Source: Verpa conica (Eukaryota; Ascomycota; Pezizomycetes; Pezizales; Morchellaceae). Taken from it: a stretch of DNA of 64,000 nucleotides. Positions 47,594 to 59,244 of the stretch are shown in pieces. A program made the position numbers and the translations under genes. The stretch covers positions 558,001 to 622,000 of the forward strand of contig JAUFSD010000021.1 of assembly GCA_033030425.1 (NCBI GenBank), read 5' to 3'. The notes under the pieces were generated by a model that worked only from the letters and a program-made list of their open reading frames with translations, was not told the origin of the DNA and did no database searches. Each line of letters opens with the position of its first letter. The stretch's first letter is position 1.

Positions 47594-48846
47594 TGTGACG
47601 ATCTAACCATCGTCATGACTAGTCTCAAGTACCTCTCCACAGAGACACCTAAGGATCTCCCTTGAGGGATAGGACTAGCTATCCTATTCCGGTCAATAGA
47701 TACTAAGGAAAGTCATTACTATGATAACCCGATCCCTAAGTGAGCTGGCAAGCTCCTAGGATGGAGTGAAGCTTACCGTCGTCGGTATGCGACAGAGACC
47801 AGAGTAATGCGTCTATAGCTTATAGCTACGGGAGATACTAGTGCAATGAGACTAAAGCAGTTGCCTCCATGAACAGAGTTAAGCTCCTGTTCCTCTAGGA
47901 GGAATAACAACGACTTCGCTGATGGCCAACCTTAGGGGAGGCCGAGAGCCGTGAGACAAAAGCAAAGCTATGCTTAGTAGTTAGGGCCGCCAGCAAAAAT
48001 AATTAACCTGGTGGCGTCACGAATCGAACCATACGGGGCTATGCCTTGTGCTTCGCTCTAAGGTCCTTATGGATCAAGATTACCTCTCCGCCACGTCCCC
48101 AGGTTGGACTAGGAACGTGGGAAGGGAATCTAAGCAACGGTAGGAATCACCAGTGGGTTACCCTGCCTAGGGGACTCTGTGTTTTCTAACACCCGCGAGG
48201 CGCCCCACTGTGCCACCCGCCGTTTGCAGAGGGGGCCCCCCTGAGTTGCAGATTCCCTAACAAAAAGACAAGTTTTGGACCCCAAAAATAACCCCAAAAC
48301 CGTCAGGAAAATTCGTCCAACCAAACCAAACTCGGAGGGTATATGGGGGACAGTGCTGCAAATCCATAGGTGCAATCGGATTTGAAATCGGACCATTATA
48401 GCAAAAGTTACGGAGCTTTTAGTAACCGACGCTTTTTACTCGCTAGTCTATCGACCCCGCTAGTTCTTAGGGGCGCTCTAGACTCAGTTGATTTCCAAGC
48501 ACGGAGGAATTGTTCCCCGCTTCTTGGCAGCCTGCTCGCAATCAAATTCATAGCTTAAACCTGTCCTTCCTCCCAGGACAACCATTCTTGCTAGTCAACG
48601 AACAACCGTTGTTCAGAGACCCTCATACTCTTCGCTAAAGACGTTTGTCTTCCCCTGGGAAGCAGAGCCTTTTAAAGTCTTTAGTTATCGACCCATTAAA
48701 TCCTTATTCCTGTTTTGCCTAGGGACTATCGACCTTCCGTGTTGACGAGCGGTTCTAAGCCTCGTTGCTGAAGCTTCTCGTCAGAAAGGGAGGTTGTTGG
48801 TTTTTTTTTGGTACGGCAGTACTCCCCTGGGAGTGCTCCCGTTACA
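47594..48846 (+). mobile_element. Solo LTR family 1, copy 6
   Basis: Full-length TGTGACG...CGTTACA. Left flank GTTGC is copy-5 sequence, right flank AATAG is a truncated TIR element, and copy-5 sequence does not resume. Recombination between the tails of copies 5 and 6 would explain the loss. Confidence 0.75.
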
Positions 48847-49064
48847 AATAGAGAATTGAGAATTGAGACTCTTCTAGACGCAACTTTTTGTTCTACTCTT
48901 ATTGAGGCTCTCCCGGCATCTCCCGGACTGCTAGCGTCCGCCCTGAGATCTCCCGGAGATGACGTGCAGCGTAAAGCATCTGTAGGAGGGTAGGTTTGCG
49001 AAATCGTCGCCCCGCTCGCCCCGCTCTCCAGGAGAGCGGGGCGGAATCTTTGTTTTTGCTGATG
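48847..49064. mobile_element. Right end of a type-D TIR element with a perfect hairpin
   Basis: Ends TTTTTGCTGATG next to TA (49065-49066). Just inside is a hairpin with 12-bp perfect arms (GCCCCGCTCTCC and GGAGAGCGGGGC, about 49018-49042). It matches the reverse complement of the left end at 4720. Cut on the left by LTR-1 copy 6. Confidence 0.6.
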
Positions 49065-49066
49065 TA

Positions 49067-51081
49067 TAGTATCTACTTTAAATAACATAAGATCATAAAA
49101 TAGAGTGCTACTTCTATTCTGAATTATGGAGTTTTTTAGGTACTAGTCAATCTATATAATGGGTTTAATTGTACTCATAAATAAATAAATACAGAGTAGC
49201 AGAGAAACATAGTTGATAATTAATAGTTACTATATATATAAGAAGTTAATCCTAAATTAATTAAACCAATCAGCCTTAGTCTAGTTCAACAGCCTATAAA
49301 AATAAAAATATAAGAAACAAAGTCCTTATTTTCTAGCCTATAATTATGTTCTAGAACGCTAAGTAGCCGATTCACCACTAGATTATATTATATTAAGGGC
49401 TTTACTATGGAAATAGTCTTAATTTGTAGGAGGATAAGAAGCTATAAATCTATATAAAAAACCCTCTTAGAGTAGTTTTTCGGGGATACGCAAAAAAAAT
49501 AGCATGCTAGGGATATTTGAGAAAGTCATAAAGGCAGGGTGAGGTGGTACTGACCGGCCAACAAATCATGGTTATTGGCCCAATTTCTTGTGTTGGTTGC
49601 AGCCTAAGCAACGTACCCATCTGGTAAATTTATTATACATGATCTTACCGCTGGTCGCCCGGAGGAAAAAACCAACCACCCCGGCCGAGAGTGATAGTTT
49701 ATGATTCGGCCCGCTTTAGTTCTTTGATATTGAGTCCAAGGTACCCGGAACACAGGCCTATTTAACTCATCAGCAATATGCGTCCACTAGGGTACCTTAC
49801 TCTAGCTTACCGTTCGATGATCAGATATCAGCTTGATAATTGCCATTGCTGCTAAGCATTAGTGCGGAAGCCAGCAACGCTCAACCATTGTACATATATG
49901 AATTTAAAAGAGCAAAGGCCGCGCGCACCACGTTGCTCGCGTATCTCTGACTCTTTGTCTATGTTTCGGCTGATACAGGTTCCTTGCCCCAATTAAGTCA
50001 TTCGTACACGGGGCGTCTGCCATGCGCGTGCACACAAGAAAAGCATTCCAGGTAGAAGACAGCAAGATGGCATCAGGGTATGAAGCTTCTTCATGTAGGC
50101 CGGAGGATCTTTGATCCTTATACCGGCCTCACCCGGGCCGAAGGAGGGGAGTTTAAACCCTCCCTAGTGCATGTAGTACAGTAATGGGACGAGTCTTAAG
50201 TTAAGGGAACCTCGGCAGAACCTAAATATTGCACCAATTGGTAACTTACTTACAGCTGAGCCTCTTAAGGCCCTGTAGAAGAAATTTCCTGAGGTAGCAG
50301 GCATGACCCTGCTATGGGATATTTGGAAGGAGGTTCTCTATGACAGTTTGCATAATCCTTTAGTACTCTAATTGCGTTTCGCCTAAGCATCAATTCTGCA
50401 TGACCAATTGCTCGGCCTTTAGAATCTAAACCTTAAGAGACCCGGATATTCCCGGATATACACGAAACTTCTGGAATATAAGCGCAAACAAGCCCGTCAG
50501 CCTGTATGTGCAAGGTCCAAAAATTTTCAGTCCGTTCCTGTAGGTGCGCTTCCGAGTGGGTGGTGATAAACGAAAAACCCTATTTCTTGAATTTCCCATG
50601 TGGCGGCCGGCACAGTTATCCGAGTATCCACACAAGTATGACGGCGGAAATTAGACGCATGTGCTCTATTTTTTCCGAGGGCATCCCTATCGCCGGACCC
50701 ACTAATCAGGCGCAAAACTTGCTGACTCTAATGGCTAACCTTAATGCCGGTATTAGAGCTTTGACCTCGGCATGTTCTTCTTACTTAGTAACCTCATGTA
50801 GCAGCAGTACAGTATTTCTCTCGATATCTCGGAGCCGATCGGCCGGCGTTTCTCTCGCCCGGATCATGTTATTCCGTGCCCACAATCATAGCTTACATAC
50901 AATGGGGGAGATTCTTATTAAAATAGGGCATTTCTGTCTCTACCTAGATCTCCCATATTCAAACCAAATAACCACAAGTCAATTCAAGAATCTAAAGTAA
51001 ATAACTTCGAGGCTTGTTAGTTGACTGATATTACGACATCAATTCACCCACCACTTTTCAACCACATTTAAGTTTATCCCA
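49067..51081. other. Gene-free stretch upstream of the MFS gene
   Basis: A/T-rich to about 49500, then mixed. Contains an imperfect palindrome GCCGGAGGATC...ACCGGC near 50100-50135. A 164-codon open frame at 50506-51000 has no recognisable domain and abuts the MFS start; I treat it as promoter/5' UTR. Confidence 0.4.
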
Positions 51082-53004
51082 ATGGCGGACGTCACTTCAA
51101 ACGGAGTACCGGAAAACCTTCTTGAACGAACAACATCAACTTCTTCGGGATCATCGAATTCCTCATCATCCAAAACCGTTGCCGAAGGCGAGCACGGTGG
51201 AACTCATTATGTCGATCTTGAATCTCAGAGTGGGCCTAGTGTATACAAAACACGAGGACGGGGAGCTTCGGTTTCATCTGCAGCTACCCAAAAGGATACA
51301 TACCAAGACCTTTCGATAGAGGACGCAAATCTCCGACGGCAAGAGACACTCCAGGAACTTCGATCTGTATATTCAAGACGGACTGAAAATGAGGGTGAAT
51401 TGGATGCTCCAGACGATGCCTCTGAATTCAAAGACATTGATCCAGAGTTAATTACATGGTAACTTTACCCTCCACTCTCCAAATCGTGAATTATTTCTGT
51501 TTTTAAGAATAGAGGGTTAACGTTTTTTGTGCAACATAGGAATGGCCCAGATGATCCAGAGAATCCACGAAATTTTGCCACGGCAAGAAAGTGGACAATC
51601 ACTTTGATCGTTTCACTATACACCTTTGTTTCTCCATTCGCTAGTTCTATTGCTGCGCCTGCCGCCCAAGCCTATTCAAAGGAATTCGGTATTACTAATA
51701 CCACAATTGCTTCAATGACAGTTTCTGTATTCCTGATTGGTTTCGCATTTGGCCCTCTGTTCTTTGCCCCGCTGTCTGAGATTTTTGGACGAGTAAAGGT
51801 TATGCAAGTCTCCATCTTCCTTTTCCTAATCTTCAACATTGCCTGCGCCGTCGCCCAAACCACTGGACAAATGATTGCCTTCCGCCTCCTTGCTGGTCTA
51901 GCTGGTAGCTCCCCGCTAGCTCTTGGTGCTGGTATCTTGTCTGATATCTGGGCGCCCGTCGATTTGGCCCGAGCAATGGCTTTCTTTGCTCTTGGCCCAC
52001 TTGTGGGACCTGTCTGCGCACCAATTATCGCTGGGTTCATCGTGCAACACATTTCATGGAGATGGGTCTTCTGGGTCTTGTCTATTGTGACTGGTGTGAC
52101 CGCAGTTGTTGGCGCCATCGTTTTCAAAGATGAGACATACGCTATTGTCATTCTCAACCGCAAGGCCGCTGCAGCCAGGAAAGAGACTGGAAATGATAAC
52201 CTTCATACTGTTTTTGAAGTCAGTAGGGATATTAAGACTAGCTTTAAAATCGCTCTTACTAGACCTTTCTTGATGCTAGCACTAAACCCAGTTTTGTTGT
52301 CCCTTGGCCTGTTCATGGCGTTCACTTACGGGTTCCTGTATTTGATGTTTGTCACTTTCCCGCTTCTTTTCCAGGGTGAATACCATGAAACGGTTGGTAT
52401 CGCTGGTCTAAACTATCTCGCTCCTGGTATCGGCTTCATGCTTGGTCTAGCCACCTTCACTCCGGCCCTCCAAAAGACCTACCTCAAACTTACCGCTGCC
52501 AACGGTGGCGTTGCTAAGCCTGAATACCGTCTTCCTACTCTCTTCGTAGGGGCTATTTTCATCTCTGGGGGTCTTTTTTGGTATGGATGGTCTGCCGAGA
52601 AGCGCCTTCACTGGATTATGCCCCTTATTGGAACCTCCCTGTTCTCGATGGGTCTTATTTCTGTCTTTTCATCTGTCCAAACTTACCTCATTGACATGAC
52701 ACCACGATACGCCGCTTCTGCAGTTAGTGCAGCTACTCTCTTCAGATCTCTCTTCGGGTTTGCATTCCCGCTTTTCGGAAGACAGATGTACGATAAACTC
52801 GGATATGGATGGGGTAATTCTTTGATGGGTTTCATTGCGTTGCCTCTAGGATTGTTATTCCCACTGTTGATCTTCCGTTATGGTGAAAGTTGGAGGATTG
52901 CCGCGGAGAAGAGGATAGAGAGAGTCGAAGCAAGTCAACGTGCTTCTGCCGCGGCCCACAGTGCGAAACACGCTCAGCAGCAGGCGGAGAAATCAGGGCG
53001 ATAA
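51082..53004 (+). CDS. MFS transporter, DHA1 (drug:H+ antiporter) type
   Basis: Plasma-membrane proton antiporter type with about 12 hydrophobic segments. Two exons 51082-51458 and 51540-53004 (intron 81 bp), 613 residues. The first about 130 residues are a Ser-rich, charged cytosolic tail; then WNGPDDPENPRNFATARKW, the usual lead into helix 1 in fungal DHA1 carriers. The MFS motif A region reads GPLFFAPLSEIFGRVKVM, motif C-like ALGPLVGPVCAPIIAGFI follows about helix 5, and RWVFWVLSI comes just after it. The central loop holds the RKAAAARKETG segment. The late DMTPRYAASAVSAATLFRSLFGFAFPLFG segment is typical of polyamine/drug exporters. The substrate cannot be told from sequence. The C-terminus is Ala/Gln/Ser-rich. 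Isolated, with TIR elements downstream. Confidence 0.9.
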
Positions 53005-53232
53005 AAAAACGGACTACTTCACTTTATTTCTGTGTGAATAATTTTTAGGGACTTAGGGATCAGCATTTTCATGGATGGGTGTTTTGTACTGGACTGGGTT
53101 TTTGTTTGTATTTGCTTTTTGGCGAGCGGGTTAGGATATATCTTTGTTTTGTGGGTGTTTAGAACACTTGTTAGCGTTATGATGCTGTAATTATCAGTTA
53201 GTTATAATAGTTTATAGTTATAGATTTGAAGA

Positions 53233-53607
53233 TATATATGTTCTGGCCCGTTGGGGGGACGTCCCCTCAACGGGCAATCTGTTAGGTGCCCTACCCGTTG
53301 GAGGGACACTCATGGGCAGGCCAACAAAGTATAGCCTAATTAATACAGGGACACTCAAAAGAATAAGAATAATAGCTAGAAAATATAAATCTATCTTGAA
53401 CTATATTTGTGATTTTTTTTGATTTTATACTATGCTTTATTAAACTTGTAGGAGGATGGAAGCTTTGTTCTGAGTGTTTTTTTGTAGCCAGGGTTTTTTT
53501 TATGTTGTTACCCATACAGGGGACGTAGGCTGGCCCATATAGAGGACGTCCCTCCAACAGGTTGGCCCGTTGAGGGGACGTCCCCCCAACGGGCCAGAAC
53601 ATATATA
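53233..53607. mobile_element. TIR element with palindromic ends (TATATATGTTCTGGCCC)
   Basis: Inverted ends of about 45 bp: TATATATGTTCTGGCCC at 53233 and its complement ending 53607. Within each end CCCGTTGGGG..GACGTC..CCTCAACGGG forms a further, nearly perfect palindrome with GACGTC at the centre, and two more degenerate copies lie inside. TA duplication is masked by the TATATA end. No transposase. Confidence 0.75.
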
Positions 53608-53874
53608 ATAAATGACGGTATTTGTTCTTGACAGGAGCGGCTTGGTTCCTGAAATGCGAGGTTTTAAACTGAAGGCTGTGGATTTTTTTAAAAAATTAGT
53701 TGTTAGTCGCTTGCTAGGATAGTTCTATGGTCTCAAATGATCTCGCTGGTCTAGGAAATATTATATATTTAGCGGATTGTGAAACGTCTAACGAATATAA
53801 TTCACATCTATAATCCGGTGAAGCTGCCCCCCCCCCCTAAATCTTGAGATCTTTTGCATACTCATAGTCTCATA

Positions 53875-54115
53875 GTGTTTTCGGAGCCAGGCGCACGAGA
53901 CCGCCACCTACGTGAGGATGTACTCACTACCATAGCTCGAGTGAACAGTGATTTTCTTTCCTATCATGGTGCTAGATGTTACTCAACTACTGTTTTCATA
54001 GACTCCCTAAAAGAAATCAAGGGCAAATATAGGTAGTAAGGTAGAGATATGGCCAATACTTTGTTGGCCTCGCCCCCTGGTCGGTGGCTGCCCCGTAGCC
54101 TGGCTCCGAAAACAT
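53875..54115. mobile_element. Small TIR element (GTGTTTTCGGAGCCAGGC ends)
   Basis: Left end GTGTTTTCGGAGCCAGGC and right end GCCTGGCTCCGAAAACAT with one mismatch, flanked by TA on both sides. 241 bp without coding capacity. Confidence 0.7.
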
Positions 54116-54117
54116 TA

Positions 54118-56022
54118 TAAAACTACAAGTACAATATAAAGCTACCGCTGCATTAGCAGCATTTTCACCGAGTATTACATTACTAAGTAGTATTATGACC
54201 CTACTTTGAAAGTCTCATCCTGAAAGTCATAGCTTCCGGGAATTCTATGGATAAAATTATCTTTCTTACCGTATCTATGGAGTAACACTAGCTTGCAGAC
54301 GCTTTTACCTATAAAACTACCCGGGGGCCTCTAAATTTTCTATAGGTCTAGCGGTCACACAAATACATTAGAGTTGCCTTCACAAGTAAGGCGGCCACAA
54401 ACCCTCCATTTTCTTGCCGCGTTACTAACAAATTTAGACTATCTAGCTGTAACATAAATTGCAACTCGGTTTGAAGACACCTAGGAAGCTGAAGGCCAGA
54501 AATTGTCCAAACTATTATTGTGATTTATTTCAAAGAATACAATAAGGTTGAGCTCGCAGGGGTTTCGGGGTACACATCTAATAATACCAGAGATTCATTT
54601 TCCGAATAGAAATAGACAATCAACCTAAAAAATTTCAATAAAAGTAAATCTAGGAATATACATGCTAGATTTTATATACATATTTTTATGATCCCCAGAA
54701 GTTACGTTGGTAGGTTTCAATCACACAGCTTGTAGCCCCTTTCAATATAGCTAGGGGCTGGTGTTATAACTTTCTTAACGTGACTCTACGTGAATGAATG
54801 AATTAATTAATCATAAGTACATGAACGTGACTGTACGTACATACATGGGGTACTAGAAAATAATGCATATTTTGACCATTGAATTATAGGATGAGTTATC
54901 TGGTGTTACTTTGTGAAAAATGACTTCTACTAAGTGAGAAATAGCACTAGGGAATTAACTTATGATAATAAATGCTATTATGATGAATAGTTATACACAC
55001 AATCTACCTTTTCTTGGTAGAGACAAGATCCATACGTTGTAGTTGGCCTTGTAAGAGTTTATTACACCAATTAGCCTTGTGGCTGTTGGGAATTGTCGCT
55101 GTTTTTGAGAGTATACATCATTTTCCAGCACCCCATTTACATGTTCAAACATGATGATTGCTTGTCAGGTCAGAGATATTTATAGACGTATAGCTAGTCG
55201 ACAAAGCCACAAGATATCGTAACTCCATCTCTTTCCATACATTTACTTTTCCGTATCAACCCCAATGCATATCCGCTTGCTCTTTTAGCTTGGATGCGAG
55301 AGTATTACTTGTAAAGTCCAAACCGCGTCTCCTAGACTTATCCGATGCTATAGTACATCACTCAAGCAATTTTGCGATAACCCCAACCAGTATAGATACT
55401 GAGTATTCCATATCGTGTCATTGCTGCCCCTTTTCTGTGGGAAATCATAGCTATGTCAGCAGGATAGACTGACCTCCTACCAATGAGAGCCTGATTGGTT
55501 TCCTAGGTTAGGGGAGGGTCTAGGGGAAGCTACTCTAGAAACCCCTCTGACTGGACTACCACTCTACTATAGTAGCAAAAGACACGGCTGTTACATAAGG
55601 GGGGCAGCACTTTTACCCTTATGAGATAACTTTACAAGCCTCGAATACAAGCCCCTCCTCACAGCCACCGCCACCCTATCATCTCAAGAGTGACTAGTTG
55701 CTACCCACTAGGGAGAATAATCTTGGAGTACGATCCTCGTAGCAAGAATTTATGGTTCGTAGCTTTCAAGTACTCGCTGTAGGTGCACCAGCAACAGAAA
55801 CACGAGAGCTTACTGACTGGAATATACTGCAACGGCAGTATAAATATTGCCTTGCGCTTGGGACTCTCGGTGGTGAACCAGGAGCGCGCACTCGGCGTGC
55901 ACACTAATGAGTGGTGCCTGACCCTCCATCGCCCCTCCGACGAAGTCGAGTTGCTTATTAAGGGAGGCTTATAATGTCTCCCTCCTTTCCAAGGTTTTGG
56001 AGTTCCTTGGCGTCCTCGGTCA
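54118..56022. other. Gene-free stretch with a small dispersed repeat
   Basis: A/T-rich. At about 54793-54823 lies a GAATGAATTAATTAATCATAAGTACATG-like repeat (one base at a time varied) that recurs at 56436-56463 and, diverged, at about 2481-2505. A GC-richer segment at 55720-55975 has an open plus-strand frame of 63 codons with no recognisable domain. Confidence 0.4.
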
Positions 56023-56024
56023 TA

Positions 56025-56243
56025 CTAGTGAGAAAATAAAGTCTGTTCGGTTCGGTACATTGTAACGTAACGCCGACCTCACAGCTAAACCTCACTGCAA
56101 CCGATATTAAAATCAAATCGGAGCCACAAAGCTTCAGAATATTATATTAGGATTCATTTATATGAATAGGGAGAAGGGGGATTTTTTGCTGTTGACATTT
56201 TTGTTGTTTGTACCAAACCGAACAGACTTTATTTTCTCACTAG
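56025..56243. mobile_element. Small TIR element (CTAGTGAGAAAATAAAG ends)
   Basis: 33-bp inverted ends with one mismatch: CTAGTGAGAAAATAAAGTCT... at 56025 and ...AGACTTTATTTTCTCACTAG ending 56243, with TA on both sides. 219 bp, no coding capacity. Confidence 0.75.
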
Positions 56244-56481
56244 TAGCGAAGGCGTGTTGGACAGCACACTTCATCTCATCAAGACATGTCTCTGGATCTA
56301 AATCCACAATGGGGTCTACGAGAACGATCTCTAATTCTTTTTGAATCTGTCGGAGTCATGGCGAGTATGCCAAGCTGATTAGATCGCGGATTTTGGAGCT
56401 GAGTGTTACTAGCTTTTGGAGTGCTCTTTCTAGGTCGAATGAATGAATTAATCATAGGTACATGGGGCCGCTCTTTCTAGG

Positions 56482-57604
56482 TCAAATTGGTACAGCGTAC
56501 GATTGTCTACACCCTGTAATTAAAGATTCAGAACCCACTTTTGACCTTAGGTAGAGTGCCATAACATAGCGGCCTCGTTCGATTAATCCCGTCATATTGT
56601 CTACGTACTCACGGGTCAGCACGTTAAACAAGTCCACTAATCTACCCCAGTCGAGATCGGGGATTGCCCAGTCGGGGTCCAGGGCACCCGATAGGTCAAG
56701 GTGTTTCTTGCTCTCTATCACCAACTGATATATTTCATTAAGGTAGTAAATAACCCTTCCCAAGACTTCCCCATGATCTAGCCCTAGCCTATTACCCTTG
56801 TAGTATTGGAAGAAATCTGGATACTTCTTAATACGGTGCTTAGTCTTGTAGAAGCAGAATTTATGGATATGGCTGTTCAGAGCCCGTGTTAACTCATACA
56901 GATCCTTATATCCTGTATAGTACAATCGCCCTATAAGAATATGGTTAGGGCGCGCCAGAATATTCTTATAGGGCATATATATTTCTAGGCTTTTATTTAT
57001 CCCAGCCCCAAAGCCTTGGCGTATTCTTGGCACTCCTTATAAAATATACCACTCAACTCATCCCTAGATATACGAAGAAAAATTATCAGAAATCTAAAAA
57101 TGTTCTTATATGGAAATATTCGTATAACCTGAATTCTTATAGGACGATTATACTGTACTTTCTTCTGGTAGATATCCCTCGGTAACGTCCAGGGATTTGA
57201 CCACCATCGAGACAGTCAGGAGGGTTATTCTGGCGCTGCAAACCTTCTTGAAGATCTGCAATAGGGGTAAGCTGTTTCCATATACCTTCCAAGTGTTTTT
57301 TAACTTTCTTTTCTGGCTTCTGGTTATTCTCGGCAAGGCAAACGCGAATGGTAGTCGAGCCAAGTGTTAGAGACAAAGATTGGCATTGCTTACTGCCACT
57401 AATGGAAGTAGAAACCAGTGCGTCAAGGGCCTTCTGAGTTCTGTCTAAAATAGCGAAACCTAGGTTTTTTGAGTCAGGGATATCAATATTGCTACGGCGG
57501 GGAGTCTCTACTGGAAGGCCACGGCCAAAGAGAAAACGTCTGAACGTGATGATTCCGGTATCTCGAGGGCTAGTGGTGTTTGGATCTATACAAGGAGATG
57601 TCAT
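56482..57604 (-). pseudogene. Hypothetical gene, probably frameshifted or with an unresolved intron
   Basis: Two minus-strand open stretches: 57604-57137 (155 codons, starts MTSPCIDPNTTSPRDTGIIT) and 57033-56482 (183 codons). Between them the sequence stays open in a third frame reading SRDELSGIFYKECQEYAKAL and then shifts by one base into INKSLEIYMPYKN. The second part has a mixed, globular-looking composition (YTGYKDLYELTRALNSHIHK, DHGEVLGRVIYYLNEIYQLV, MTGLIERGRYVMALYLRS). It could be one old gene with one or two frameshifts. A GTATGTAAGTG donor-like site near 57697 and a CCAAG-ATG start allow a 5' intron. I do not recognise the family. Confidence 0.4.
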
Positions 57605-59244
57605 CTTGGATGTGTGGGGGAATGTAGAGATGAAACAGGTGAGTAAATCCCTTCAAAAATCGCCCAGGTGGTGGAAGACGTTGTAGCACTTACATACATA
57701 ATACAGGCCCCCGAATACCCATATAGATACAAAATACGGCATTAGCTCCTTGGGGATAGTTCGCGACACTATTATCGACCTTAGAGGGACTACCCAATTG
57801 ACCTTTTAATATACACACGTTCTAAGCAGAAACGCAGCGGTCACCAAAACGAAACAGTACGTACACATGTATTGGTGCTGACTGGCTAAACTCAAATTGT
57901 GAGATTACAGCCTGTGGAGCCACGCGCGTGAAAATTATATAGAAGCTATTAGTCTCGGCAAGTAGCTTGTTGTCTTATTACCACTAGAAACATCTTGCGC
58001 TATAGCTAGGCCGGGGGCAAAATAAAGCCCCCCAAAATGAATCTTGATCTCTTTCTAGTTATTTGTATCCATCTCTAGCTCCTTCTCTTTCACAGTACTT
58101 CTATGAGTATTTCCATTACCCGATATTGCTGGCTCTAAGAAAGATGTTATCGAGGGTTGTAGGATAGAGGCATCTGCTATTGACTGGGTTTTTTAGAAAG
58201 TAGTCCACTCAAACCCGCGTTAAATCAAGCTTAATGCCAAGCACCTCGGGCCACGAACCACCAAGCCAACGACGTTTAAAAGCTCCTGTTATAATCTAAC
58301 CTCATTTGTAGCAAGCGTTAGGACCCTTACAGATGGGGCTTAGTTTCAGGAAGCTGTTTGCGCCGTTGCCTAATTTCGGAGGGAGCTCGAAACGAAACAG
58401 CTCCTTATTACAAATGTCTAGCTGTCACCTCTGTTTCCTGTGTCTTCATACGATGTTTATGTGGTTGGGTGTCATATATACATAGAATTACACACTGCCT
58501 TGCGCAGTTACTTGACGCTTTTGTACTCGGCCAAGTGCTGGGGCAGCTCATGGTAGGGTAGATAAACGAAAGGCTCTAAAGGAACTGCCGGGACGGGCGC
58601 GTTGAAGAAGAACTTCACGCGCCCCCACAAACAGCCGCCGGGGGGCCAAATTCGGTTTTCCTTATTTAGACCCGTAAGTTACCTTTGTGGTTATGGGTCA
58701 ACGGTGTAGCTGCAGTTTTTTCTTCTTCATTTTGCACCGGCGTATTAGCTCTCCCCAAGCTTCCAGAACGCGGTCGATCATTTTCGCGCCCGGTTTCTGA
58801 CTTCTCTTTCCTCACTCTACTCTACTTTCCTCTTTTCTAACTCTTAATATTTTTTTCAGGCTCTTGTCTCTAACTCTCTCTCATACCCCCTCCAGTCGTT
58901 TGAAACTTTTTCTATTTATTTTTCTTTTTTCTTACTGTTTTTTTTTTTTTTTTTTTTGAAGTTCGGTTCCAGCCTCTCTCCGCGTCTCCCCACTTCTGAC
59001 ATTCTCCTCCACTCGTCATCGACCGTGGTGTTTTGGTTGTCTCCCTGCTGCACCGTACATATCATACCCACATTGCCTACCAATAACTATATACAAGCGG
59101 CTCTTCTCCGTTTAACACATCTATACAGTTCCAGGTGCACATTCTATCTATCTATGCAGCACAGGTATGGTCTGCACCTAGCACCTCTACCCCCGTTCTC
59201 CTACACACTCACCACCTGTCATTCCCCTTTTCCAAGTGGACATC
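57605..59244. other. Intergenic; promoter and long leader of the Krev-1-like gene
   Basis: Gene-free. From about 58800 it is strongly pyrimidine-rich, with a T19 run near 58939-58957 and many CTCTCT/CTCC blocks up to the start codon at 59245, as in fungal 5' leaders. Confidence 0.45.

Noticed and set aside
50506..51000. 164-codon plus-strand frame
   Set aside because: No recognisable domain, Ser/Cys-rich composition, and it directly precedes the MFS start without splice support; more likely promoter or leader.
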